DNA from: Agapetus fuscipes
Taxonomy: Eukaryota > Arthropoda > Insecta > Trichoptera > Glossosomatidae
Direction of reading: 5' to 3'
DNA length: 64,000 nt
Assembly: GCA_951799405.1 (NCBI GenBank)
Contig: OX637333.1
Span: 14,321,960 to 14,385,959 of the forward strand
The notes below the pieces were generated by a model. It made no database searches. It worked only from the letters and a program-made list of their open reading frames with translations, and was not told the DNA's origin. How positions within the stretch are numbered: position 1 is the first letter of the stretch; each line of letters starts with the position of its first letter. The position numbers and the translations under genes were made by a program. Positions 43,510 through 55,458 of the stretch are shown in pieces.

Positions 43510-44272
43510 TATTTTATAAATGGTAAATGTAATGATCTTGAAGTTTTATTCTTGCATTTATTTTGATAGAACATTTAGTTTTGAAGATATTTGTCATTTT
43601 AAGAAGACTTGACACATTTGTAATTGGCCGTCTTAAAAAATATAACACCAACAGAGATAATTTTGAAATTCCCCTTTAACTTGTTTTGTCTCCTTTATTT
43701 ATTTATTCTCAGTGTTAGTGAGTATCTGAGTGGTAATAACATTATTCTGAACAGAAAAAGGTATACTTTAATTACAAAAGGTCTATTTTTGACTAAATTC
43801 ACCTATTAAAAATACCTGGTATTCTAAGCTTTTCCCTATGTTTTGTATTTCTTATCTAGGATGCATTGGTTTTTTCCCAAGCCTTTGAAAAAAGAAAAAT
43901 TATGTACTCGTAAGCTAAAGAAAATAACTTTATTTCAGGGCTGATCCCCAAACAGTGGACATTATACAGTTTATGCGAGTCTTCTAAAGCATCGACAAGC
44001 TTGCGTTCTAATAAAAAAAAATATATTGCGCATGTAATTGGCCAAGTGTGTCATCAAATTACTAGTACTAAGAAACCATTAAATGGCCAGGTTTTGCGCA
44101 GTTTATTTTATAACATACAGTAAGTGAAGTTGAGCATCAAAAAAGCTGCAAGAAGTTCTAAGATTTTGAAAGAAAGATAGAATACCTAAGAAGTGTTAAA
44201 AGAATTGAATTTGAATTTTAAATGTAATTTATCTATGCAACTTATTAAATTATCATTTTTATTATTAGAATA
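43510..44272. other. Unannotated AT-rich stretch
   Basis: Short ORFs only, no domain or repeat family recognised. Confidence 0.4.
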
Positions 44273-44760
44273 CTAGCAGACCAAACCGCGCTCTCGCACG
44301 GTTGGCTGCTAGGCCCTCCGGGTAGTTTTTAGTCTAGCTTCGCCATAATTTTTTGCCCTTATGTTCTTTATTTCATTGAATGCTTTAAGATATAATTTAG
44401 TAAATTTTGTGATAAAAAGGTAATTGAATTCTTTTCATGTACCGAATATCTTGAATCCACGAAAGACGAATGTAAGTTAAATATGTACGGTATGCATATA
44501 AGTATCGCATTCACATTTTTTTCAGTTTCAATGTCAGAAGAATGTAATACATTAGTTGTTTCATGTTACTGATAAAAAAAAGTCAGGATAGAAATAATAT
44601 TTAATATAGCCTGCCTACTCGTGCTACGATTACGGCATTCTAGTTTAGAGTACAGCTTCGCCAGCACACTTTTCCCCTGCTCTTATTTTTCATAAGATCC
44701 ATGAGAACTAACAAAAAACTGCTTCGTGCTTCTTTCTATGCTTCTGTCTATTGAAATTTT
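44273..44760 (-). mobile_element. Helitron C copy 1 (3' part)
   Basis: CTAG at 44273 preceded by A, then the hairpin ACCGCGCTCTCGCACGGT in opposite sense, and TAGTCTAGCTTCGCC. About 490 bp of the family before a T-rich tract begins. Confidence 0.7.
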
Positions 44761-45050
44761 AATTATTAAATTTATATTTTTTCTTCTCAAATTTTTGTCA
44801 TTTTTTTTCAATTTTTATATTGTCTTTTAAATTATTTTGAAAGTAAATATTTGGTTTCATGTTTTTTATGTTGTTTTTTTTCTGTCTCTCGAAGTTCTTT
44901 TACGTTTTTGTTTTTTTTTTAATTTCATGTTTTTTTTTCGTTCTTGTTTCAAGTTTATTTTTTCTGTTTTTCTTTTAGTCATTTTCAAAATTAGTTTATT
45001 TTTATTTTTTATTTCACGTTTCTATATTTTTGTTGTAATTTTTTGGTAAG
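44760..45050. repeat. T-rich low-complexity tract
   Basis: Mostly T with scattered C/G; the ORF on + through here is an artefact of composition. Confidence 0.7.
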
Positions 45051-45306
45051 GATGGATTTCATGTTGACTGTTGGAGTATATTACATGTCAGTATATAGGT
45101 ACATATTACATAAGAGATTTTTGTTTAAATTTCGTATTTGATTGGTCGATAGAAAATAACTTTTTAATTTTCCACCATTTTGTCGCGAAACCAACATTTC
45201 ATTGGCTGTACAGTACATAAGGCATGTTGGTATAACAATAATGGATTTCATTGGTCAAAAGTATACGCCTATTTACCTCACACAATGTATATAAAACAAT
45301 ACTTAC

Positions 45307-45972
45307 GTGTTGTACTTAAATGTATATAAAATAAAACTTACTTACTCACTGGAAAACATTAATCTTAACAAAGTCGGATTTGTCCGAGATCTCGGAGTTC
45401 TCATTGACAGTAAGCTCGTCTTTGATCTTCACATAGCTTCTATTACCCAAAAAGCATACAGAATGTTGGGTTTTATTCTTCGCATATCCATACCATTCAA
45501 ACAAGCTCACACTTTAAAAATCCTGTATTATTCATATGTCAGGACTCACTTGGAATTTGCATCATCAGTTTGGAACCCTCAATATAAAGTTTACATTAAC
45601 AGCATTGAGTCAATTCAAAAGAATTTTTTAAAACATTTAAATTATCGCTTTAATGACTTGGAAGACATACAATCTCTTCAGTCAAGGCGAATTATGTGTG
45701 ATCTTAAGTTTTTGTTCAATATTCTTAATTCAAACATAGATAGCATCCCCCTACTGAATAAGATTAACATTAAATGTCCCATCCGCTCTACGCGTTCCGC
45801 CGCCTCTCATCTCTTCCATATAGCACCATGCAAGTCTAACTACACGCTGAATTCTTTCATCAACCGTAGCTGTAACACATATAATAGGCATTTTTCTGAA
45901 TTTGCTCTATTTAATGATAAAGTTTCATTGCTTAAAACCTTTGATTATACCTACCTGTTAACTGAACTTTGA
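45307..45972 (+). pseudogene. LINE reverse transcriptase C-terminal fragment
   Basis: Open frame of about 220 codons: VGFVRDLGVLIDSKLVF, RMLGFILRIS, YYSYVRTHLEFASSVWNP, SIQKNFLKHLNYR, FNDKVSLLKTFDY and a stop. This is the thumb/C-terminal region of a CR1/Jockey-group ORF2. The catalytic palm is missing (5' truncation). The frame is still open, so the insertion is young or under-mutated. It differs from the elements at 22521 and 35345. Confidence 0.85.
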
Positions 45973-47189
45973 ATTTGTATTATTTTTCACATGTATATTG
46001 TATGTATGTATTTTACATATGTATCATCTCTACTTTTATTTTCTTTATAATAGACTAGCAGACCAAACCGCGCTTTCGCACGGTTGGCTGCTAGGCCCTC
46101 CGGGCAGTTTTTAGTCTGGCTTCGCCATACCTTTTTGCCCACGAAAGTCGAATTTAAGTTAAAAATGTACAGTATGCATAGAAGTACATCACAGTCACAT
46201 TCTTTTCAGTTTCAATGTCAGAAGAATGTAATACATAACTTGGTTCATGTTACTAATAAAAAAAGTCAGGATAGTAATTATATTTTATATTTTTAAAAGA
46301 TCCATGAGAACTGACCAACAACAACAAAAAAAGTGGATAGTTTTATGGTAGAATCCCAGGCCTGATCGTGCTACGTCCTATTGTTGTGCAGGTGCTGAAG
46401 TCTTTATCCTGTTTTTATTTCTGCTCTATATTTTTCTGGTGATGGTGTATCATGCTTGCTTGACACGTTCATTATCATTAAAGTGTATAGCTTGTCTTTC
46501 CTGCTCTTTGTCGTTTTGCTGGTAATAGTATCTTAAGCGTACCTGTGTTGCTTGCAATTGTCTTACAGTGGCATGAAACATGACTGCATTTGCTATATGG
46601 CATTGTTTTGTTGGTACTGGTGCTTTTGTTTTTAGATTGTTCAAGCTGCTACAATTGTCATGAAATGTCATCAGGCTGCTCGTGCTGCTCTGAATGGAGA
46701 GATTGCGCGTGTCAGGGATTTCAAAAGTAATACTTGAAATGTGTAAAGTATTTTGTCCTGAACCCGATGAGCCTGGTGGGAAATGAGGAAATTTTAGTTT
46801 TCATATTTTAATTCGCAAAAGAAAACGTGTTCCAGATAGCTCAAAACGAAACGCTCTGTGATTGGAGGGGTCGTGAAATCTGTTCCGCGCTAGGGTAAGG
46901 CGAGGTTAGGCGACCGCTCAGGGCGCCAGGTAAAATAGGGCGCCATAGGCTAGGTATTAAGGCGCCATATAAATTTGGAAATAGCATGTCTAACCCCCCT
47001 CCTCCCGTCGACGATGATTTTGAGAGATGAAATATGAGTACGTTCTCTGCTAGCGACCATGGATAAGGGCGCCTAAGAAATCTTGCCCAGGGCGCTGATA
47101 GTGATAAAACCGTCACTGGGCTTTATGACCAGCGTTGAGTTGGCACCACTGTTGGCTGTCGGTAAAAATTTACACACCGAAACGTCAAT

Positions 47190-47366
47190 CCTATGTCAAC
47201 ATCTCGGATTTTTTTAATCGACTATTTTGTTTTGAATGGATGAAAATGGATGTAGGGTACGCAAAAGTGCAGTCGCATAAAATTTCATCAATAAGCAATG
47301 AGATAGTGCTGGATTTTTTATCATACAACGGCAGTTTAGAGATGTAAATGTCAAGACTCAAAGGTA
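47190..47366 (+). pseudogene. Possible remnant of the ISL2EU YqaJ-type ORF
   Basis: The frame reads KISSISNEIVLDFLSYNG, then a stop, then MSRLKG before a GTAAGT donor. The FL--N ... RG/KG spacing is reminiscent of the N-terminal part of transposon-encoded YqaJ-nuclease proteins, but this is weak. Other frames to 47900 show no domain I recognise. Confidence 0.25.
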
Positions 47367-48178
47367 AGTCTTTTTTCGTTTTTAAGAGGCAAGCTTGGGT
47401 TATTTATGCTGTTTTCTTGAAAATTCGTGTATTGCAAAACAATAATGAAATAATTCCACGCAGTATTAGTCTTCAAATAGGATTAAACATCACGTTGTCC
47501 AACTGTGATATTGAGGTTATGGTTCCTTTTACACACCTATCATTGTCATTTTAATTATTGTGGAAGGTGTTTATATGAAATCTATATATTTAAAAATACC
47601 TCCAAATGAATACAGAACCTAACTAATGTATATAAATGTATTTTCCAGATCTTTACAGAAGCCATTGGCTTTGTTCATGAGGAAAGACAGGCTATGCAAC
47701 AATAGATGACACCTGAACATAAAATGAAAAATAAGGCGTATACTGCGGCGTTAGAGGTGGATGAAGAGAACCAAGTCACTAAGTCCCCACATCGCTACCA
47801 CCCCCTGTCACACTTACCCCCCCACCACAGAATGAAGGAAGATGAGGACAGTGCAACGTATTTTCAGCCAGTTCCATAACGAAGAAAGCCGTCGCGCTTT
47901 TATAACTCGCCTTGAGGATGATTTCTACTGATATAATGGTTTTTACAGTTCACAAAACAAGGATGGGAACTGAGCATTCAAGATTTGAACCTTTAGCACT
48001 TCTATTTTGATGACTGAAGTAGGAATCTGCTTTTAGTTTTGGGTTTACTCGTCCAATTTTTTTTCTCATTATGTTTCATTAATCCTTCTTTTGTAAAGCT
48101 CATATTACAAGGTTCATAATGAAATAAATCGCTTTTTCTGGGAAAAAATAATTTTATTGATGTAAACTGTACAAATGC

Positions 48179-48264
48179 CTAAAACTCATTAATATAATCT
48201 TCCCCTGTGTCGTTATACCTGCGGAGACGTGTTCTGCATTTTTGACGTACAATGTAATATTTGT
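48179..48264 (-). CDS. Unidentified terminal exon
   Basis: On the minus strand a TTTCTTTCCAG acceptor is followed by an open frame KYYIVRQKCRTRLRRYND... ending GEDYINEF and a stop at 48179. The strong acceptor and basic composition suggest a true last exon of a gene belonging to the surrounding transposon. Upstream exons were not identified. Confidence 0.35.
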
Positions 48265-48344
48265 CTGGAAAGAAAGAGAAACACTTTTATGTAAATGTAA
48301 CTACATTGAGATAAATTGTAATATTTCAAATCCCAAATCCCCTA

Positions 48345-48610
48345 TAATCTATAATCTAAGTTGCGAGGATATATTCATTTAAAGCTCTCAGATGTATGCC
48401 CACAAACCAACATTTTCATCCTCAAAAAATATTTTTGAATTTCAGCAATGCTCTGGGCTGAATATTTGGGTGCCTTTAGCAAGACCCATCACAAAGGTTG
48501 ATCCAGCCTTATCAAAACTGGTTATCGTTAACTGAGCTTGTATATTTGAATGACAACAAGCAGAGTCGTTCTATCTAATCTAATCTAAGTTGCAAAGATA
48601 TTTTACATTA
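48345..48610 (-). repeat. Two SINE-A tail fragments
   Basis: 48345-48410 (TATAATCTAAGTTGCGAGG ... CCCACAAACC) and 48575-48610 (TCTAATCTAATCTAAGTTGC). Confidence 0.55.
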
Positions 48611-48639
48611 TTATAGTAATGCACATTCTCTGGGGAAAA

Positions 48640-48868
48640 TAGATCGGCGAGTTGAACCTTTCTATTTTTAAAGGTAAGGGGGCCAGCCTTACACCAACTA
48701 CTTCAGTTGAAGTGGGGGTTTCCCAGCTCCTGAGAGGGCTGGTACGCATTTCTTGTGAAGGCTGAGTAAACCTTGCCGGTATTTTATTGTGGGGTTTGAA
48801 ATAAATACCGAAGCGGAAGATCGTTTCTGACACCCTCGGTGAGATACAAACCCAAGCTCACGGCTATG
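48640..48868 (-). repeat. SINE-B, head truncated
   Basis: Contains TTCAGTTGAAGTGGGGGTTTC, GTGAAGGCTGAGTAAACC and CACCCTCGGTGAGATACAAACC; the B box is present, the A box is lost. Confidence 0.65.
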
Positions 48869-48869
48869 A

Positions 48870-49035
48870 TTAATTGATGCAATGTGCGCAAATGCTGAAA
48901 ATTCTTCAAAATACTCAACTCCTGCATCAGTATACTTGCAGAGATGTATCTTCCATGCTTGAAAGGCACCCTGAAAATCCTCAATGGGAAGGTGGCGAGA
49001 TGATTTTGGATGTTTTCTACTGTCTAAGTCATTTT
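48870..49035 (-). pseudogene. Tc1/mariner transposase C-terminal fragment
   Basis: Reverse frame: RHLPIEDFQGAFQAWKIH, then KYTDAGVEYFEEF. The DFQ--F--WK--L-K ... G-YFE pattern is the C terminus of mariner-type transposases. The catalytic D,D34D region is absent. A further open piece (about 49090-49155, ESEEDVAED) adjoins it. Confidence 0.4.
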
Positions 49036-49199
49036 AGATATTTTTCTTCAGCTCCATTATTTCAGGTCCCTTCAGGCCTACTGTGGGTACGGATTATCTG
49101 CCTGACAGGGTGGCTTGTCTTCTGCTACATCTTCCTCACTCTCGAAATCTGTAAACAAACAATCAAAACAATGATTATAGTTGGAGAGCTACTTTCCGG

Positions 49200-49400
49200 G
49201 ATCTGTTGCTCAGGTTTAGTATGAGCTGGAGCTTCCGGACGTATTGCCCATGTCTACCATGGGCTTCTTCAGCTTGTAGGTGAAATGTGAAGGTGAAGAA
49301 ACTTACAGATTCATCAACATCACTTCAACTTCACGCTGAAGAAGTCCATCGTAGACATGGGTGAAATGTTTGGAAGCTCCAGCTCCTACAAACCACAGCA
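49200..49400. repeat. Inverted repeat
   Basis: GCTGGAGCTTCC and CCCATGTCTACCATGGGCTTC and CTTCAGC return inverted at 49300-49385 (GAAGAAGTCCATCGTAGACATGGG, GGAAGCTCCAGC). Stem arms about 60 bp with gaps. Confidence 0.55.
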
Positions 49401-49456
49401 ATAGATCCCGCAAAGCAAACTCTCCAGCACCATCAGGTGGTCATGCTCGCCTAGTG

Positions 49457-49690
49457 CTAGATGGTATATAAAGCCATCAATGGCTTGGCTCCACCTTATC
49501 TGACTGACATGATTTCGCCTGTTGAGATGGGTGACACTCAGATCCGCGGCTGATGGTGCAATCAATTTGGTTCAGCCGCACCGTTAGATCCATACAAATT
49601 TTGGAGACCGTGCTTCCGTGTTGCGGGTCCGGTGGAGTGGAACAGACTGCCACCCGAAGTGAAGAACTTCAAATCTTGGGTTTTTATATT
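49457..49690 (+). pseudogene. LINE ORF2 C-terminal scrap
   Basis: YKAINGLAPPYLTDMISPV, then a frameshift, then FRVAGPVEWNRLPPEVKN. This is the common C-terminal motif of CR1/L2-type LINE proteins. Confidence 0.75.
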
Positions 49691-49792
49691 TAGGTCCACA
49701 TGCGGCATGTTTCAGCGCGAAATTATACATGTGTGCTTGATAATATGAATCTTAATCTTAAATGATATGTATTTTTGCAGCTTAGATTTATA
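49690..49792 (+). repeat. SINE-A tail half
   Basis: GGTCCACATGCGGCATGTTTC to GCAGCTTAGATTTATA. Confidence 0.6.
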
Positions 49793-50230
49793 TTTAGACA
49801 TTCAGTTGATTTTTATCTGGAATGGTTTCACAAACAGGTTTGGCTAAACTACAGATAGTAAAAATTCATGTTTGCTGGAAGAAAAAAATGAGAAAAAAAA
49901 AACATAACCTCAAAAATTACATTCATCAACAAACATGGTAAATGCTTAATCCTGACACAAATAATTTCATAATTGTTACTCACAGCGTGAGTTTTCAACT
50001 AAATAGCATAATAAATTCTCACACACACCTGGTAAAATCTTAAAACAACTTACCTTTGAGTCATGAGGGGTTTTTGCACTTAGGCCACGAACCGTTAAAA
50101 AATTTCATTCCTTATGCCTTAATATACAACGGGATGAGGCCTGGTGGTATTATTTTCTAATTCACTATATTTTTGTTGTTTTTTTTTAATTTACAACAAG
50201 CAAAATTTGCGGAATATTGACGTTCGTCAT

Positions 50231-50919
50231 TAGGGATGGGCATTATATTAATCTCGTTGTAAAAAAAATCGATATTTTCTTCGATATTAAAAATATCGAT
50301 ATTTCGACAATAAATTGTTGATTCTTGAAATGTGTTTCTACCTCTCCCTAATGGTTTTGAACAACAAAAATGTTTTGAAAGTGTTCGTCGCCAGGCACAC
50401 ATTTACATAAACATGATTTTTTAAATGAATTTCCACCCCTCCCTACCTTTTCATTCCATACCATCTTATTTGTTGGAAATATTCTCCGCTAGCGACTTTA
50501 TATTGTTTTGAAGCACGTTTCAATAGAATCGAAATATCGATATTTTCCCAAATCTCAAAAGTACGTACGGCTGAATTTTTTTAACTATCGATATATTCAT
50601 ATTGATTTCGGAGAATCAAAAATGGTGTTTTTTTCTTCAAATGCGTTTCTTGCTTCGTGGGCGGTAACACTGCAAATCGCGTACTAACCCGTTTCCCCTT
50701 GCGATGGTGTTTTCCTGTACCAGCGACCGGTATTTTTTTCCAGAAATTTTGATGTTTTTTGAAAGTCGTTTCATCACTCGAAATTTTCAAAATATGGACA
50801 CGTGACCGATACATTTTTCGAAAAATTTGTTTTTTTCGATTTTTATTTTCGTCGAAATATTTCGATAGTGTTTGAAAATATCGTTTTGTAATTGTTTTTT
50901 TTTCATTATCCCATCCCTA
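50231..50919. mobile_element. hAT-like MITE, 689 bp
   Basis: TAGGGATGGG at both ends in inverted orientation. Internal subrepeats of ATATCGATATTTTC occur many times. No clear 8-bp duplication, so classification rests on the termini only. Confidence 0.55.
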
Positions 50920-52609
50920 TGAAAAGTAAACTTATTGCTTTTTAAAATAGTATTTTGATGGCTACCGACAAAATTGGCAAGCTTAGGTAGGTATATTGTT
51001 TATTTATTTATATTATTTTCGGCAGTTACTTTGTGAAAGTCCATTTTAATGTGTAATAAATACAATACAACTCACTGTGAACTGTAACAAGGAAATTTTA
51101 CTTTTAAAACCTTTAAAAATTGCCAAGTTTCATCATAGACAATAAAAGCCACCCCATCCGGTTTTAAAATGGCCGACTTCCGTTTTAGCCGAAAGCGAAC
51201 AAAGCCATTTTTGAAAATTAATTACTCGGTAAATATTGCGAATTTTGAGAAAAAAAAACGAATGGCTTATGCTTCGGTAGACTAAGACGACAAGAAAAAA
51301 ATATTTCCAGAAAATGCGCAATCTCTCCATTATCTTTTGCCATCTTAAAACTGCTTGTTATACTTTTCACGATATTTTAGTGTCTGATACTGCTTGGTAC
51401 CTGAAGATACCTTAAAATGCCTAAACTCACAATGTACAACAAATCTAAGTATGGGAAAACGTTCGACCCATCGACAGAACTCTAAGAAAAAAATGACTTT
51501 GTAAAATTAAAAAAAAAATCTTTTTAACTTTTTTTTATTTTTATATATAAGACACTTTGTATGAAATTTTACTTTTTTAATATTTGTTCAAAGAAATTTG
51601 CCGCAGAAAAAAAGTTTCTTCCAACATTTATGGGGTTTACTAAAATGCATTTTAAATTCGAGTATCAGGCTAATACATTCAAAATGGCCGCCTGCAGAGT
51701 AATCTATTTTTTTAGTTTGTATCGCGGGTATGCAAAATATACACTTGGTGTGGTTGTCTTATTACATATCTTTACACTTTGCTAAATTAAAATTGTAAAT
51801 GTAGCATCAAAATAGTTGATTTTTTTACTTATAAATTTGACTTTTTTGTGAAAATCAGGTTTTTCAAAGTTTTGTTTGAAAAAATTTGTCAGTGAAAAAA
51901 GTTTTCTTTCAAAAAATGTTAGCATCAGCCAAACAAACTCAATCATTGAGAATGAACTTCCATAATTTTAAAATGGACGCCAGCAGACCTCTGATTATTA
52001 GAGAAACCAAAAAAAATGTATCGCAGCTACTCTTAATCCTTCATGTATTTTGTTGTATTTTTGAAAATATTTAGGTCTGTTAATGTTTAGGTGGCATGTC
52101 TAATTTCAATGTTCCAACTTTATGCATGCGCCCGTTGTGCCATCTGAAAGTTATTATTTTATATTTTTTTCTATGTAGGTATTTACAAATTTAGTTTGAA
52201 GAATTTACTTTTTGCGAAAAAGTTTCTTACAAAAGTTGTTAAAATTACTAAGAGACATGACTGTTTCGAACATCAAGCCTGTAAATTCAAAATGGCCGCC
52301 AGCGGCAAGATTTCAATTTTCAGTCTGTATCGCAGGTATACGAAATATGCACGTGACGTCATCCGGACCCTGACAGTTGTTTAAGTTTGAGCATTTTATG
52401 GAGGTATGCAAAATAACAGCATCGTGCTGCGAACGGTCTGGGCGCCTATAGTGGTACAAATATACAAACAAACGGACAAACAAACAAACACCAAAAATTC
52501 TGGATATGAGGTTTAGTCCAGTCCGTCAATAGAAACACTTGTTGGAAAAACATTTTTGCAAATTCGAAAAAAACAGACGCAAATACCCTCTCCTTTTTTA
52601 TATATAAGA

Positions 52610-54567
52610 CTAGCAGACCAAACCGCGCTCTCGCACGGTTGGCTGCTAGGCCCTCCGGGCAGGTTTTAGTCTGGCTTCGCCATAATTTTTTGCCCATATG
52701 TTCTTTATTTCATTGAATGCTTTAAGATATAATTTAAAAAAAATTGTGATAAAAAGGTAATTGAATTCTTTTCATGTTCCGAATATCTTTAATCCACGAA
52801 AGACAAATTTAAGTTAAATAGCCTGTCTACTCGTGCTGCGCACGATTACGGCATTTTTGTTTGAAGTCCGGCTTCACCAGCACACTTTACCCCTGCTCTG
52901 AGTTTTAAAAGATCCATGAGAACTGACCAGCAACAACAACAAAAAGTGGACAATTTTTTGGTATAATCCCAGGCCTGATCGTGCTACTTCCTATTGTAGT
53001 GCAGGTGCTGAAGTCTTTATCCTGCTTTTTATTTCTGCTCTTTACTTCTCTGGTGATGGTTTATAATGATGCTCGACCCGTTCATTATCATTTAAGTGTA
53101 TAACTTGTCTTTTCTGCTCTTTTTCGTTTTGCTGGTAATAGTATCTTAAGCGTACCTGTGTTGCTTGCAATTGTCTTATAGTGGCATGAAACATGACTGC
53201 GTTTGCTATCCGGCATTGTTTTGTCGGTACTGGTGCTTTTGTTTTTGATTGTTCCAGCTGCTCTTATTGTCATGAAACGCCTTCAAAGTGCTCGTCCTGC
53301 TCTGAATTATCTTTTGACATCTTAAAACTGCTTGTGATACTTTTCACGATATTTTAGTGTCTGATACTGCTTGGTACCTGAAGATACCTTAAAATGCCTA
53401 AACTCACAATCTTCAAAAAATCTAAGTATGGGAAAACGTTCGACCCATCGACAGAACTCTAAGAAAAAAATGACTTTTGAAAATTAAAAAAAAAAAAAAC
53501 TTTTTTTATTTTTATATATAAGACACTTTGTATGAAATTTTACTTTTTAAATATTTGTTCAAAGAAATTTGCCGTAGAAAAAAAGTTTCTTCCAACATTT
53601 ATGGGGTTTACTAAAATGCATTTTAAATTCGAGTATGAGACCTAGACATTCAAAATGGCCGCCTGCAGAGCAATGTATTTTTTTAGTTGGTATGGCGGGT
53701 ATGCAAAATATACACTTGGCGGGGTTGTCCTATTACATATCATTACATTTCGCTAAATTATAATTGTTTGTGTAGCACCAAAACGGTTGATTTTTTTACT
53801 TATAAATTTGACTTTTTTGTGAAAATCAGGTTTTTCAAAATTTTGTTGGAAAAAGTTTTTTTTCAAAAAATGTTAACATAAACAAAACCAAATTGATCAT
53901 TGAGGAAAAACCTTCAGACTTTTTAAATGAACGCCAGGAGAATGTTTAATATTGGAGAAACCAAAAAAAACGTATGGCAGCTACTCTTAATCCTTGATGT
54001 ATTTTGTTGTGTTTTTGAAAATATGTAAGTCTGTTTATGTTCAGGTGGCATGCCTAATTTCAATGTTCCAACATTATGCATGCGCCCGTTGTGCTACCTG
54101 AAAGTTATTATTTTTAATTTTTTTCTATGTAGGTATTTACAAATGTTGTTTGAAGAATTTACTTTTTGCGAAAAAGTTTCTTCCAAAAGTTGTTAAAATT
54201 ACTAAGAGACATGACTGTTTCGAATATCAAGCCTGTAAATTTAAAATGGCCGCCAGCGGCAAGATTTCAACTTTCAGTCTGTATGGCAGGTATGCGAAAT
54301 ATGCACGTGACGTCATCCGGACCCTGACAGTTGTTTAGCCACTAACACTTTATGGGGGTGCGCAAAATTTCAGCATCGTGCTGCGAACGGTCTGGGCGCC
54401 TATAATGGTACAAATATACAAACAAACGGACAAACAAACAAACAAACACCAAAAATTCTGGAATCGAGCGTTAGTTCAGTTTGTCAATAGAAACACTTTG
54501 TAGAAAAACATTTTTGCAAATTCGAAAAAAGCAGACGCAAATACCCCCTAGATTTTTATATAATAGA
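52610..54567 (-). mobile_element. Helitron C copy 3
   Basis: CTAG at 52610 and 5' end TCTATTATATAAAAATC at 54567 followed by T. It is inserted exactly at the 5' terminus of copy 2, so the two are head to tail. It contains recurring AAAATGGCCGCC blocks and TGACGTCATCCGGACCC. No Rep/Hel frame. Confidence 0.75.
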
Positions 54568-54699
54568 TAATTGGAAAATTTACTGGTCTTTTCAACTGTC
54601 AATCTAACCCTGTAATTTTTCTGTAACTGTTTTTTTCCATAATAATAAAAAAAAAAAAAAAATACCCTCAAGAAAGATCATGATTTTGTGAATAATTAA

Positions 54700-55458
54700 G
54701 TAGGTATTTTAATGTTTTGTTAGAAAAATATAGCCATTGAAAAAAAATATCTTTCGAAAGTTGTTGACATAAACGAAAACAAACTCAAAAATGTAAAAGT
54801 TAACCTCTAAAATTCAAAATGGACGCCAGCAGACCTCTGATTATTAGAGAAACCAAAAAAAATGTATGACAGCTACTCTTAATCCTTCATGGATTTTGTT
54901 GAACTTTTTAAAATATTTAAGTCTGTTTATGTTTAGGCGGCAAGTCTAATTTCAATGTTCCAACATTATGCATGCGCCCGTTGTGCTACCTGAAAGTTAT
55001 TATTTTTTATTTTTTCTATGTAGGTAGGTATTTACAAATTTTGTTTGAAGAATTTACTTTTTGCGAAAAAGTTTCTTCCAAAAGTTGTTAAAATTACTAT
55101 GAGACATGACTTTTTCGAATAGGAAGTCTTTAAATTTAAAATGGCCGCCAGCGGCATGATTTTAATGTTCAGTTTGTATGGCAGATATGCGAAATATGCA
55201 CGTGACGTCATCCGGACCCTGACAGTTGTTTAGCCACTAACACTTTATGGGGGTATGCAAAATTTCAGCATCGTGCTGCGAACGCTCTGGGCGTCTATAA
55301 TGGTACAAATATACAAACCAACAGACAAACAAACAAACACCAAAAATTCTGGAATCAAGCGTTAGTTCAGTTTGTCAATAGAAACACTTTGTAGAAAAAC
55401 ATTTTTGCAAATTCGAAACAAACAGACGCAAATTGGGTGTCCTTTTTTATATATAAGA
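54700..55458 (-). mobile_element. Helitron C partial copy (5' half)
   Basis: Begins within the family (AAAATGGACGCCAGCAG block at 54815) and ends at the 5' terminus ...TATATATAAGA at 55458. The 3' half is lacking; 54568-54700 is unrelated. Confidence 0.65.

Larger units (their letters stand above)
46696..51328. mobile_element. ISL2EU-like DNA transposon, 4.6 kb, AT target duplication
   Basis: TIR GGAGAGATTGCGC (46696-46708) and its inverse (51316-51328), flanked by AT on both sides (46694-46695, 51329-51330). The empty site GAATTATC is known from the other Helitron C copies. A 2-bp AT duplication is typical of ISL2EU elements, though TSD length alone is not proof. Interior: a possible second-ORF remnant at 47190, a terminal exon at 48179-48264, SINEs, a mariner scrap, a LINE scrap and a hAT-like element at 50231. 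Confidence 0.65.
46055..52609 (-). mobile_element. Helitron C copy 2, interrupted by a 4.6-kb insertion
   Basis: The 3' end CTAG is at 46055. The 5' end (TCTTATATATAAAAAAGG on the minus strand) is at 52609. Family sequence covers 46055-46695 and 51331-52609; the rest is the element at 46696-51328. Confidence 0.75.

Noticed and set aside
44837..45049. Phe-rich 70-codon ORF resembling a membrane protein
   Set aside because: Product of a T-rich low-complexity tract.
50157..50814. Several 70-80-codon reverse ORFs
   Set aside because: No domain; they overlap the TAGGGATGGG-ended MITE and its ATCGAT subrepeats.
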